Source: Dactylis glomerata
Lineage: Eukaryota > Streptophyta > Magnoliopsida > Poales > Poaceae
Reading direction: 5' to 3'
Length of the DNA: 64,000 bases
NCBI GenBank assembly: GCA_007115705.1
Contig: QXEO01001040.1
Span: 358,693 to 422,692, forward strand
Part shown: positions 33,719 through 46,943 of the stretch, in pieces
Layout of the letters: every line of letters starts with the position of its first letter
Position numbering within the stretch: the first letter of the stretch is position 1
Made by a program: the position numbers and the translations under genes
The notes under the pieces: model-generated
Told to the model about the DNA's origin: nothing
Database searches by the model: none
Seen by the model: the letters and a program-made list of their open reading frames with translations, nothing else

Positions 33719-36478
33719 AACTCCTGCTCGTCCTCGAGTAGGTAAGTGATAACAAAAGAATAATTTTTGAGGTGACATGCACCAACACAATCTTGATCAT
33801 CTATGTAAGCATTGAGTGCTGGGATCAAAAAAACTTAAAACATGGGCATGAAAGACATAATCTTGATAGAAGAAACTTAGCAACCATGTTATAACATGAA
33901 GAAGAACACAAACGAAAGATCATGAAAATGAAACAATGAAAGTCAAACGTGTGTTCGAATCATATGGAAAAACATAGCAAATAATTTTCAGATTGTCCTT
34001 CATGGAATAGCAAAACATAAATGCATAGGACACCTTCAAGTTTAAGAGGGCAACTAGATACAAATAATTTAAGAGCAAGTGAAACCAAAATCATGAATCA
34101 ATCAACGATAAACTTTGGGACTATGCACATTAAACTCAGAATGACAACTATGCTCTCTTAGACGGTGCATAAAGGTAGAAGGTGGTGACTCAACATAAAA
34201 GTAAAAAAGAAAGGCCCTTCGCAGAGGGAAGCAGTGATTAAACATGTGCTAGAGCTTTTCATTTGTAAAACAGAGAGATAAAAAATGGGTTTTGAGAGGT
34301 GGTTGTCTTTGTCAATGACTGGCAATGGGGTTCTTACTATCTTTCATACAAAAATGAAGCAAGTTTTTGAGAGAGAGATTGGCACTTTTGTGCTCTTTTA
34401 TAAAGCTTGGCACTCCTCCCCATCTTTTTTCCTTTCTCAAACCATGGCTAACCGATTCCATCGGGTGCCCACCAACATTCACATACCATGGAGGAGTGCC
34501 TTTTTTCTTTTCTTTTTTCCTTTTTTTTGGAATAAACAATATGGAAGATAGCAAATCCGACCACTACGTCCCCATGAGCCGAAAACAGTGTCACAAAACG
34601 AGAAGTAGTTTGAAGGTTTTTTGAAAGGTAGTACATAAAATTTTACTTGGAATGGCTTGCAAATACCATACATAGGAATTTATAGTGGACACATTGGAAC
34701 AACTTGGTTTTTGGGAGTTGGATGCACGAGTAGAGCTCATACTCAGTACAAAATGAGGGCTAGCAAAAGACTGGGAGCGACTAACTAAGAGAGCAATAAC
34801 TGCCATAATCATGCAAAGCGACAAAGCAACATTAAGAGAAGCATAAAATGGCATCAAAAGTCAAAAACTAAATGATCATAGAGGCTTATGGTGACTTTGT
34901 ATGAGTCAAGCATGTTGTAAGCATGTGCCAAGTCAACCCAAATCAAGCATCAAGGAGAAAACCAAATTAATGCTTCCAAATAATAAAAACAACGCATGAT
35001 TTTTTTCAAAGGCTCATTAAGCAATCTCAGTCATTTGAGACAAGTCATGCTACAGCAAAAATCACTAAGCATACTGTCAAAACGACATCAAACATGGCAT
35101 GCAAAAGTCTAAGCCGCAGTCTAAACAAGCTCCTTTTGTACCACTTTTTTGTGCATGAAACTTTTTCTCTTTTCCAACACCATTCAAACCTTTTTGAGGA
35201 AACTCTTTTGATGAATACCAACATGGACAAGAGGTCAAAATACACCTTGATGCAAAGATAAAAGAAGATCTGAACAAAAATCAAGGCAAAAAACGAAAGC
35301 TAAAAGCAGTAGCAGAAAAAGAGAACACTCATTGAACGATAAGAGTGAAAAACGGAGTGTTCTTGGCAATGAAAAACGGAGTAAGTCTCTCTCCAAAACA
35401 AACATGATGCGATCCAAAAATTTATTGCAGCAAGCAAAGCAAAAGAAAACTAAAAGCAAAAGTAAAGACGCTCCAAGAAAAACGCATAGTGCATGAAGCA
35501 ATAAAAATATAGTGTTTTAAAAGGTGACCTAATTTTTGCCGATGAAGAAGGGGGTGCCTCGGGGGCATCCCCAAGCTTTGACGCTTGTACCTCTTGGATA
35601 TTTCTTGGTGTGATATGGGCATCCCCAAGCTTGAGCTTTTGTCCATTCTTTATCTCATCTCATCATTCTCCAATCCCTACACTTGAAAACTTCCTTCATA
35701 CAAAACTCAACACAATTCTATTAGCAACGTTAGCATAAACATAATAATGAATTAACCCTTTTTGGTTCAGGTTTCAACTCAAAACCACCACATATAAAGC
35801 ATATACTACTGTATCAACTTCCCCAAAAGTTCCGTGATCAAAAGAACTCAAAAAGAAAGCGATCGAGAGGCAAACACAAATAGTGGTAGAAATCTGTCAA
35901 AACAGAACAGCTGACAAAGGTCGATTTTTTCGAGGGTTTTCTGTTGCTCAAATCAAAAAGTGTAAGACTAATGAAAGTTTGGATATAACCTGGGTCATAT
36001 GCACAAGAAATCTCATGTCAAAAAGATATTTTGAGAATTTCCACGAATTTTTACGGTGCAGCACTGAAATCTGTTTCAGGACAGCAACTTCCCCAAATCT
36101 TACCTCAGTCAAATTAGAGGTTTCTCTTGGCACAAAACAAAATAAAAATGATAAGGAGAGGTCATTACAGTAGTAATAACTTCCAAGACTCAAATAAAAG
36201 AAAAAGTATTGAAAGTAAAACAATGGGTTATCTCCCAAGAGTGCTTTTCTTTAACGCTTTTGAGCTAGGCGCAGTAATTTGAAAAGATGCTCATGTAGGC
36301 GCCATAAAAGAGCTTAAGGCAAAGGCGCTATAAAGGAACTTGAAGCAAGAGAGAGCATCAAAAAGCAAATATGAAACACATTTAAATCTAAACCACTTCC
36401 TATGAAAAATAGTCTTTTAAAGAGACAAGTCATGAAAGCGCAAAGCAAAAAGCATAGGAAGGCAAAACAAGTACAACT
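33719..36478 (-). mobile_element. Long 3' untranslated region of Gypsy B
   Basis: 2.76 kb between the gag stop and the polypurine tract, homologous to about 1807-4720 of Gypsy A. Short frames occur, but none resembles a retroelement enzyme. It fills the place normally taken by reverse transcriptase, RNase H and integrase. Confidence 0.7.
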
Positions 36479-38786
36479 TCAAAAAAACAAAAAGAGGGGA
36501 AACTCAATATTGTTGAGATCCATCAAACCATGTTTTCCTCTCTCATAATAACTTTCAGTAGCATCATGAATAGAACTAACATAACTATCACATAAAGCAT
36601 CCCTATCATGAGCCACATACATAAAAGAATTAATACTCCCCACATGAACAATCATAGTAGGAGCAGATTCAACAGAATAATTATTCTTATCACCATAATC
36701 ATCAAAAACAGGAGGCATATTGTAATCATAACTAATTTTCTCCTCAAAAGTAGGTGAACTGAAAATATTATACTCATCATCATAACCATCATAAACTAGA
36801 GGTTTAGTATCATCATAGGTGAGAGAACAGCTATTTTGCAAAGCATATTCATCAAACATATTATCATAAGAAGGAACATGGATAGTACTAATGGTACAAC
36901 AATAATTAACCTTATAATTTTCAGAATTGGTACCAAAAAGATTTTCAATATCAAAAGTAGAGTGCTTTTCCCAATCATGATCACTAACATAGGTAACAGG
37001 CATGGGAACATCATCAAGATCAGAATTATCATAATCTATAATAGGAGCAACATGCTTAGGGGAAGATACCGTTTCCTCTCTCCTTTTACTCCTCCTCTTC
37101 TTCTTCTTCTTCTTACTCTTCTTACTCTCTCCTTTAGGAGGGAGAGACTTGAAAGGCATTTTCTCCACATAATCTGGTTTGCTGACAGAAACAACAGAAG
37201 AAACTTTGGAGGATTCCTCCTTTTTGTTAATAAGATGGAAACAAAAATCATCCCTGTGAAATTTGGGTAAAGCATCTTCTTTTATAACATTTTGTATGTA
37301 AATATTTGAGAGGCAATATTTAACACAATAGAGATGACAACCCTGCAGGATGCTAATATTTTTAAAAGCACTCATATCTACCATAGAAGTTTTTCTAGAT
37401 AACTCTTCACACCCCAAAAACAAAGTAAGCTCATCATGCTGATTGAGAGTGATCTTGTCATCACAATACAAACTTGCGGTACTCATTCGATTGGACGTAT
37501 CACTATTATGGCCTGAGCATTGGAAATTAAAATGACCCTTGTCATAGCAAAGTTCACAAATAAAAGGATAAAGCTCACAAACCTTTTTACCAAGCTCATC
37601 TAGAGCCTTGTGCCACATTCGGGTTTCTTCATTCTTGTGGTGGATACAATAATCTTCTTTGTTGTGACTCTGTTCACAAGGTCTAAGTACTCCACAAAAA
37701 TTAACATGCTTATAAGAAATAGTACTTTCAGAAGTTTGAGCATGTTTATTGCAATCATTAATAACAATATCACTTTCTATGCAAGTGATTTTAAAAGGTT
37801 CATGATACACGTCCCCATTTCCTTTGGGAACATTAATATGGGAAGCAAAGGCTCTAAAACAATCAACCATAATTTGAGGATCAAGACCATATTTAGCACT
37901 AAGCTCTTGAAAATCAGCAGTTTCAGCGAAAGACTTAATGCAATTATACTCGTAATTTATACCTGATCCTTTACCTTTGTCGCTATCCCAATCTTCAATA
38001 TTGTTTTGAATTGTTTCAAGCAGATTCCACTTGACGTCAACATCCTTGCCTGTGAAAGACCCATCAAATCATGCATCTAGATAGTCCTTGTAATATCCTG
38101 AAAGCCTTGAATAAAAATTATTAATAACAATACTATGGGGAAGCTCATGAATAGGACATTTGAGCATTAGTGACTTCAATCTTCCCCACGCTTGGGCAAT
38201 GCTTTCTCCCTCATGCGGATGAAAATTATAAATATAATTCCTATCTTTATAAACCTCACTAGAAGGATAGAATTTAGAATAAAAGAGAGGTACAATTTCC
38301 TCACAATCAATAGGTCGGCCATCCTTTAGCGTCTTATACCATTCCGCAGCTCTGCCCTTCAGTGATAAAGAAAATAGCTTCCTCTTAACTTGGTTCATCG
38401 AAATACCTACACACTTGAACAACTCGCATAATTCATGTATAAAGAGCAAATGATCACCAGGATGGACAGTTCCATCTCCTAAATAGCAGTTATTCATAGC
38501 ACGTTCGACAATTTTCATAGCTATTTTAAAAGGATGAGGAGCACAAGCATCATTAGAAACATCACATATGGGAGATAAAAATATCATCAGAGCAAACTTT
38601 CTCCACTAAAGCTGGGGAACTAAAAATATCATGCTTAACAAAACCAGCTTCCCCAAGCTTAGACTTTTCTATAGCATTAGCAATAACGGTGTTCAAAGCA
38701 TTCATACTAACAATACTATTAGCATGCAAATTAAGCTCCAAAGGTTTTTCAATTTTCTCTTCAAACACTTCATATCCTAACGTAGG
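36479..38786 (-). pseudogene. gag: Gypsy B gag
   Basis: Gag forms the particle in which the RNA is packaged. The frame starts at 46803, is cut by the Copia insertion, and resumes at 38786. It continues through a Retrotrans_gag core (38072-38587; motifs FSLSLKGRAAEWYKTL, FYSKFYPSSE and ESIAQAWGRLKSLM) to a CCHC zinc knuckle at 37517-37558 (C105, C108, H113, C118 in the segment starting at 37870). A lysine/arginine-rich stretch and an acidic, tyrosine-rich tail end at 36479. Defects are a frameshift near 38562-38587 and an in-frame TGA at 38069-38071. The C-terminal part is a 463-residue open frame. It has no protease segment, unlike Gypsy A. Confidence 0.85.
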
Positions 38787-38791
38787 AAAAA

Positions 38792-40445
38792 TGAAGGAAA
38801 TATGCCCTAGAGGCAATAATAATATTGTTATTATCATATTTCTTGTTCATGATAATGTTTATACTCCATGCTAGAATTGTATTAAGCAGAAACATTAATA
38901 CTTGTGTGGTTTATGAACAACACCGTGTCCCTAGTACGCCTCTATGGACTAGTTCATTGATTAATGATGGTTAAGGTTTCCTAACCATAGACATGAGTTG
39001 TCAATTAATAATGAAGTCATATCATTAGGAGAATGATGTGATGGACAGACCCAAATAAAGCACAGCAATTAGATCGTGTCATTGTGTTCATCTTTGCGAA
39101 GCTTTTTCCTATGCCAAGTATTGTATTCTTTAGACCATGAGATAATGCAACTCCCTAGTGCCGGAAGGGATCTTTGAGGTCATCAAACCTCATCCTATGA
39201 AAGGGTGATCATAAAGGTGTCTCTCAGGTGATCGGAAAGTGTTTGTTGGGTTACATGTATCGAGATGGAATTTGTCCCTCCCGAGTCGGAGAGATATACT
39301 TCGGGCCCACTCGGTAATCGATATCAACACCGCTTGCAAGCATATGGTTAAGGAGTTAATCACAAAGTGATATTGAATTACGGAACGAGTAAAGTACTTG
39401 CTGTGAACGAGATTGAACTAGGTATGCCGATACCGACGATCGAATCTCAGGCAAGTAAAATATCGCGAGACGAAGGGAATATATATACGGGATTAATTGA
39501 ATCCTGGCATCGTGGTTCATCCGATATGATCATCGATGAATATGTGGGAGTCAATATGGGTTTCCAGATCCCGCTATTGATTATTGATAGAAGATCATGT
39601 CTGCATATTCTCAAACCCGTAGGGTCACACACTTAACGTGCATCGACGCTAGGATAGAATGGATAATTGGTTAATGAGTTTTTGGTCGGAGTCTCGGATG
39701 AGATCCCGGACATCACGAGAGGTTCCGAAATGGTCCGGAGAATAAGATTCATATAATGGAAAGCAGTTTTTTGGGTTTCGGAAAAGTTCTGGACTTTTTC
39801 GGTAGAGTACCGAATGTTCTAGAAAGTTCCGGAGGGCTCCATGGTGGGGCCCACATGCCCCAAAGGGGCCACCGGCTTTCTTATGGGCCAAGGCAAAGGA
39901 AACTTAGGGGGCAAGTTTTCTCCCTGGGGCCACCGGCTTGACTTGGAGGCTAAGGCAGCCCCCTTGGACGCCCCCTTGACCTATTTAAAGGGGAGGGGAG
40001 GGCTGGGGCGTGCTAACCAAAAACCCTAGCCACCGGCCCAACTGCTGCGCTCCAATCTCTCTCTCTCTCTCGCGACTGCACGTAGGCGAAGCCCTGCTGC
40101 AGAAACTCTCCACCATAAGCACCACGCCATCGTGCTGCAGATCCAATCTATCTCTCCACCATACTTGCTGGACCAAGGAAGGAGGAGACTTTGTTGCACC
40201 GTACGTGTGCATCTCTCGGAGGCGCCGCCACTTGCGGCGTAGGATCGGATCGGATCGCGGGGAGGAGACGGCTAGGACGACTACATCATCCACGTTCTGT
40301 TGAACGTTTCCGCTGTGCGATTTCTTCAAGGGTATGAAGATCTCATCTACCTCTCTCGTTGATTACATCTCCTAGATTAGATCTTGGCTTTCTTGTTCGC
40401 TTCCATAGGAAATGTTTTGATTTACTATGCTGCGAAACCCTTTCA
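38792..40445 (+). repeat. 5' LTR of the Copia element
   Basis: 1654 bp, TG...CA. A TATA-like CCTATTTAAAGG lies at 39981-39992 before a GC-rich leader. It differs from LTR 2 by about 20 substitutions and a few small indels by eye, including about 20 extra bases near 40010-40035. Confidence 0.88.
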
Positions 40446-40446
40446 G

Positions 40447-40458
40447 TGGTATCAGAGC
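40447..40458 (+). other. Primer-binding site of the Copia element
   Basis: TGGTATCAGAGC directly after the LTR and one spacer base, a perfect initiator-methionine tRNA primer site. Confidence 0.88.
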
Positions 40459-43400
40459 TAGATCTATGCGTAGATGTGTTTCACAAGTAGAACGCAACAT
40501 GCTTGTTGCGGGCGTTGATGTTTTCTGTTGCAAACCTCTATGTTGTGTATTTCTTATGGCGCGGCATAGTGAGATCGAAGCGGTCCAGGCCCACTTTACG
40601 CGACCTCGTTCGCGAGACCGGCTCCGCACTTGACGTGTGGCTTGTTCCACACATGCGGCTGGTGGATGCCAGTTTCTCTCACTATAGTAGTCATGAGATT
40701 TACAACGGATGTTAGCAACCATAATATCACCGTTGTGGCTTTTCGTAGGTAAGAATCGTTCTTAACTTGCTACTCCCATAAGCCAAGTAAAACATGCAAC
40801 AACAAAGTAGAGGCGTCTAGCTTGTTTTTGCAGGGAGTGTTTTGTGATATGGTATGGCCACAAGATGTGATGTGATATATGTGATGTATGCGATGATCAT
40901 GTTTTGTAATATTTTACGACTTGCATGTTGATGAGTTCACAACCGACAGGAGCCATATGGTTGTCTTTATAATTGTGTATGACCTGCGTGTCAACTTCTT
41001 ATACGCCATGTAATAGCTTTACTTTATCGCTAAGTAGTTAGCAATAGTTGTAGTTGCTATTCGTGGTGGAGGCAATCATGGTGGAGTGATGGAGATCATG
41101 CCGGCGCGCACAAGATGGAGATCATTGCGCGGAGATTGGCTATACCATGTCACATAAAATTATATGCATGTGATGTTTATCCTTTTATGTATCTTATTAT
41201 GCTTTGATCGCGACGGTAGCATTATAAGATGATTCCTCACTTAAAGATCAAGATAAAATTGTGTTCTCCCCTCGTATGCGCCGTTGCGAAAGTTCATCGT
41301 GTTCAAGCATCTCGTGATGATCGGGTGCTATAAACTCTACGTTCACATACAACGGGTGCAAGCCAGTATGTGCACATGCGGAGATACTTGGGTTTGACTT
41401 GACGAGCCTAGCATGTACAGACATGGCCTCGGAACACACGGACCGAAAGGTCAAGCATGAGTCATATGGATTATATGATCAACATGTTGATGTTCACCAT
41501 TAAAGCTACATCATTCACGTGATGATCGGTCTCGGTGTAGTGAATTTGGATCATGCTTCACTAAACAACTTTGAGGGATGTTGAATTTAGTGGGAGTTCA
41601 TTAGTAATTTGATTAACTTGAACATATTATCATGAACTAAATCTTGATGTATTTGCATAAGTCGTTGTAGTCTTTGGCACCATTTCCCACCAACACTTAG
41701 CTTAATTGAGTTAAAAGAACTATAGAATTCTGGATTATCACTTTACGGTCTAGTACCGTTTAGTTAGAATGTCAAGAGTAAGGATTAAGTCTTATTGCAA
41801 ACTTTAGCAAACCTCACTTGCTCCATACGATTTAATAAGTTGTATTAATCTAAGAGCAATGATTCAAGTTTAGCATCTAAGATCATGTTTGCCTCCATGA
41901 GACATTGATCTTCAAAATTGTTTGAGAATCAAAGTGATCTTGGAGTTGAAAGAATTGTTTCAGAAACAAACAAGAAGTGAAAGATATTTGATATCTAAAA
42001 CTTTGATTGTTTGCAAAAATGATGAAGTATAATTTAGTAAAAGAACATATGCTCATATTGTATGAATATATGTGAAGATTGAAGATGTTGGGCGTCCCGA
42101 TCACCCAAAAGTTTGGGAAACTAATATTATACTTGCATTTGTCCTTAAGAGCTATAGTAGTTTCATCATGAAAGATGTCATGATAGGACGAATGAAAAGG
42201 TATCGGCTAAATTGTTTTGCCATACCAAAAGAATACTAAAGAATGGAATCTGCAAGAATACCAATTATATGATGATGGTGATCCACCTCAATTTGCAAAG
42301 TCCAAGGCCATTAGTATTTGACTGGCATCCTTTGGACTATGTGTCAAATGATTGACGCCACTATTGATGTCGATAGATTCTTCTAAAAAGAGAGGAAACG
42401 CTAAATAGGATCTGCAAAAATATTTGGTAGAAAAGGAAAAGACTGGAATTTTCCAGCTCAGGTATATAAATGATATACATGTTATAGATGAATTCTTTTG
42501 CTCGTTAACAATGTAATTCTTGGGTATTCGATACTGATTTGTTGGTATGAAATGTCATACAAAGCAACACAATGCAAGAAGTACAATGGCCTAAGTAACT
42601 AGTAAAAGAATATGGTAATGATGCATGTCGAGATACAAATAAAAGTGTTATTGTGCTTCTCGTCGACATCAAACCTAGCCTTCAAGATATTTCATGAACT
42701 TAATAATTGTTATCTTGTTCTGGTATTATGAGAACAATTGTTGTTCATGTTATTACCGTCTTCCATAATCGATGGATAGATTATTATAAATCTTGTTGGT
42801 GAAATAGACATTTATAACACTGATGCTAAAGGTCACAAGACAAAATGAATTTCACTTATATATGACACCGCCGTTTAAGTCATATTGGAAACAAAACATG
42901 AAAGAAATTCTATATTGATAGATTTTCGAGTCATTTGATTTTGAATTGATTGACGCTTGTAAGAATTTTCCTAAAGATGATTAAACTTTGTTCGTGGGCC
43001 ATAGAAAGAACAAGCGACTAACTACATGGAGATCGTACATGTTGATGTATGTAGTTCATGTGTGAAGTCGAGCGTGGTGTATTTTCTATTTCATCAATGA
43101 CTCGAATAGATGTACGGTATATCTACTTGATGAGATAGAAGTATGAAATTGTTCAATTTATGAAGTGAAAATTGTTGTAACAAGAATATTCGAGTTGAAT
43201 GATTAGATCATAAAGAAGAATATTTGAGTTAGAAGTTTAGCAAACTTCTAAGAGTTAGGGGAATTATTCCACAAACTTGCATCGTGATAAACACCATAGG
43301 AGTATGGAGTTTTCGATGGATGTAATCAAAACTTGTTTGACATGGTTAGATCAATGATGAAATAAACTACCAATATAATTTGTGGATTATGCTTTAGAGG

Positions 43401-45130
43401 CTACCGCTTTTCACTGAATAGAGTGCCATCATAATCTGCTGAAATGACACCATACAAGTTATAGTTGTCTTTTCTTGAATTTTGGTATGCATGACATAAG
43501 TAAAATATTTACAACCAAAATCGGATTAGTAAGTCTTTGTAGGTTATCCCAAAGAATGTCGATGGGTATTCCTTCTACTATGAACCCAAACACATAGTGA
43601 TTGTCACTAAAAGAAGTGAATTTCTTATGAAGGAGTTTCTCGCGAAAGGTTTAAGTGGGAGGAAGATAGAACTTGATGAGGTTATTGAATCTGAGCAAGA
43701 TGATCAGAGTGGCGCAGCACCAGAAAATGTTCTGGAAGCGGCAACTGTATTCATAGCTCACGCGTCTATAATATGTTGTAGTCACGGCATCAAAGTTCCT
43801 ATTTAACCAAGTTGGTCGTAATCAAATAGCAAGATTTGAGGATGAGATACTATTAGATAATAGTAACCAACAATATACAAAGAAGCGGTGATGGGCCCTG
43901 ACTTCGTCATATGAATTATTCTAGCAACAATTACATATTGAGATATGATAGTTGAATAAACGAAACAACGTTCCTCTACCGGAATGCACACCAAGGACGT
44001 GTACCTGACACGACCCAATGGTTTTTGTTGATTCAAAGGTTGCTAGATATGTATGCAAACTTTTATGGTAGAAGTAAGCATAGCAAAGTTGGAATCTTCA
44101 ATGATGAAAATGTTAAAGTGTTAATTTCATCAAGATATTTGAAGATGCTTGTATTTACAAGAAAGTAAGTGGGAGCGCTAAGACATATTTCTAATGCTTT
44201 ATGTAGATGACATATCGTTCATTGGAAATTATATGTTTTTCTTGATATTTATGAAGTTTTCACTAAAATTAGATTTCTAATGAAAGACTTAGGTAAAACC
44301 AGAATATTAAGCATCAATGTCTATGCAGATAGATTGAGGCACTAATATAGTTTTGCCAGAGTACATAGATGAAATATTGAATTTGTTCAATATGGAAACA
44401 ATAAGAACGGTTCTTGTTGCATGGAAGAGGTTGGAGCAAGAATCAATTGTTTTGACACTTGATGAGTGAAACCGCAAGAATGATTTTATCAATCTTGTAT
44501 ACCATGATATGTAGATCCAGATATGTCTGATGCTCTAAAAGGTTACGAGCATTCATATGATGATTGTTGGACAATAGTAAGAATAATCTTATGTACTTTC
44601 GAAGAACTAAGAATATATTCTGTATGCAAAAGTGACAAATGGTTCATTGCAATGTGTTACATTGGCTTTGTCACATATACAGTTAAAATTTTATCTCAAT
44701 TTTAAGCTATTTGTTTTGAGTAAGAAGGTGGCACAATAAGATGGAAGAAAGTTCCATGATGACTTGGATGAGTTCCAACGTTAACATTGTGACGGACACT
44801 GCAACGAGGGCTAAGTATATAATTGCTTTAGAAGCGGCAAGAGAACTAGGAGTAGTTCCAAGTGTGCTAGTACTATGTAGATCTATTGTACGACAATAGT
44901 GACAACATAGTTTTGGCAAAGAAACAAAGGTCTCACCAGAAGACCAAGTTTATACGATGCCATCTCATAGAAGATGAGAACTGCGTGCTGACGCAAAATA
45001 ATATGCAAATACAAACGGACCTGAAAGTGTCAGACCCGTAGATAAGGTTTACCACGTGCAACACGTATGAATAACATCGGAATGCCATAGGTGTTAAAGG
45101 CGCAAGTATGACTAGATTATTGACTCTAGT
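40459..45130 (+). pseudogene. Degenerate Copia gag-pol
   Basis: Traces appear in the standard order: leader, gag remnants (about 41600-42450), a protease trace (GGGTATTCGATACTGATT, 42513-42530), integrase pieces (about 42850-43480), a short open frame at 43597-43806 with LMKEFLAKGLSGRKIELDEV from the integrase-reverse transcriptase linker, reverse transcriptase pieces (43990-44500) and RNase H traces (44720-44960). Every segment has shifts or stops and the region is shorter than in intact relatives. Reverse transcriptase and integrase cannot be made from it. Confidence 0.75.
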
Positions 45131-45143
45131 GCAAGTGGGAGAC

Positions 45144-46773
45144 TGAAGGAAATATGCCCTAGAGGCAATAATAATATTGTTATTATCATATTTCTTGTTC
45201 ATGATAATGTTTATACTCCATGCTAGAATTGTATTAAGCGGAAACATTAATACTTGTGTGGTTTATGAACAACACCGTGTCCCTAGTACGCCTCTATGGA
45301 CTAGTTCATTGATTAATGATGGTTAAGGTTTCCTAACCATAGACATGAGTTGTCAATTAATAATGAAGTCATATCATTAGGAGAATGATGTGATGGACAG
45401 ACCCAAATAAAGCACAGCAATTAGATCGTGTCATTGTGTTCATCTTTGCGAAGCTTTTTCCTATGCCAAGTATTGTATTCCTTAGACCATGAGATAATGC
45501 AACTCCCTAGTGCCGGAAGGGATCTTTGAGGTCATCAAACGTCATCCTATGAAAGGGTGATCATAAAGGTGTCTCTCAGGTGATCGGAAAGTGCTTGTTG
45601 GGTTACATGTATCGAGATGGAATTTGTCCCTCCCGAGTCGGAGAGATATACTTTGGGCCCACTCGGTAATCGATATCAACACCGCTTGCAAGCATATGGT
45701 TAAGGAGTTAATCACAAAGTGATATTGGATTACGGAACGAGTAAAGTACTTGCTGTGAACAAGATTGAACTAGGTATGCCGATACCGACGATCGAATCTC
45801 AGGCAAGTAAAATATCGCGAGACGAAGGGAATATATATACGGGATTAATTGAATCCTGGCATCGTGGTTCATCCGATATGATCATCGATGAATATGTGGG
45901 AGTCAATATGGGTTTCCAGATCCCTCTATTGATTATTGATAGAAGATCATGTCTGCATATTCTCGAACTCGTAGGGTCACACACTTAACGTGCATCGACG
46001 CTAGGATAGAATGGATAATTGGTTAATGAGTTTTTGGTCGGAGTCTCGGATGAGATCCCGGACATCACGAGAGGTTCCGGAATGGTCCGGAGAATAAGAT
46101 TCATATAATGGAAAGCAGTTTTTTGGGTTTCGGAAAAGTTCTGGACTTTTTCGGTAGAGTACCGGAATGTTCTAGAAAGTTCCGGAGGGCTCCATGGTGG
46201 GGCCCACATGCCCCAAAGGGGCCACCGGCTTTCTTATGGGCCAAGGCAAAGGAAACTTAGGGGGCAAGTTTTCTCCCTGGGGCCACCGGCTTGACTTGGA
46301 GGCTAAGGCAGCCCCCTTGGACGCCCCCCTTGACCTATTTAAAGGGGAGGGGAGGGCTAAGCCACTGGCCCAACTGCTGCCCTCCAATCTCTCTCTCTCG
46401 CGACTGCACGTAGGCGAAGCCCTGCTGCAGAAACTCTCCACCATAAGCACCACGCCGTCGTGCTGCAGATCCAATCTATCTCTCCACCATACTTGCTGGA
46501 CCAAGGAAGGAGGAGACGTTGTTGCACCGTACGTGTGCATCTCTCGGAGGCGCCGCCACTTGTGGCGTAGGATCGGATCGGATCGCGGGGAGGAGACGGC
46601 TAGTACGACTACATCATCCACGTTCTGTTGAACGTTTCCGCTGTGCGATTTCTTTAAGGGTATGAAGATCTCATCTACCTCTCTCGTTGATTACATCTCC
46701 TAGATTAGATCTTGGCTTTCTTGTTCGCTTCCGTAGGAATTTTTTTGATTTACTATGCTGCGAAACCCTTTCA
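45144..46773 (+). repeat. 3' LTR of the Copia element
   Basis: 1630 bp, preceded by the purine tract AAGTGGGAGAC (45133-45143). A TATA-like CCTATTTAAAGG lies at about 46334-46345. It ends CTTTCA at 46773 and is followed by the AAAAA duplication and the start of Gypsy B gag on the other strand. Confidence 0.88.
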
Positions 46774-46778
46774 AAAAA

Positions 46779-46803
46779 TACTAAAGAACTCTTTGTTTTC
46801 CAT
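46779..46803 (-). pseudogene. gag: Gypsy B gag start, separated by Copia
   Basis: ATG at 46803, about 110 bp after the primer-binding site, followed by only eight codons before the Copia target site (AAAAA). If one copy of the five-base duplication is removed, the frame continues without a shift into 38786. This confirms that the Copia inserted into an existing gag. Confidence 0.7.
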
Positions 46804-46913
46804 TAAGCCTAACTAGTGAAAATAAAAACAAGAAACAAAAATATATAATTGCAGAATCTAAAGGAAATAACTTCGAGCACTCACACAGGATGATGCGAGT
46901 ACCTTTTACCTTA

Positions 46914-46933
46914 CCTCCCCGGCAACGGCGCCA
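46914..46933 (-). other. Primer-binding site of Gypsy B
   Basis: Minus-strand TGGCGCCGTTGCCGGGGAGG, the standard primer-binding site of many Triticeae Gypsy elements, ten bases inside the 5' LTR end. Confidence 0.8.
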
Positions 46934-46943
46934 GAAAAGAGCA

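Larger units (their letters stand above)
38792..46773 (+). mobile_element. BARE1/WIS/Angela-like Copia element, degraded inside
   Basis: LTRs at 38792-40445 and 45144-46773 are flanked by AAAAA duplications (38787-38791, 46774-46778). The LTR starts TGAAGGAAATATGCCCTAGA, the hallmark of the BARE1/WIS/Angela group. The primer-binding site follows LTR 1 and the polypurine tract precedes LTR 2. The 4.7-kb internal region keeps the colinear order of gag-pol traces but is full of deletions, shifts and stops, so it could not encode its own enzymes. It lies inside gag of Gypsy B in the opposite orientation. Confidence 0.9.

Noticed and set aside
39367..39636. 89-residue plus-strand frame, repeated at 45719-45988.
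   Set aside because: Both copies are the same part of the Copia LTRs; the frame is not coding sequence of the element.
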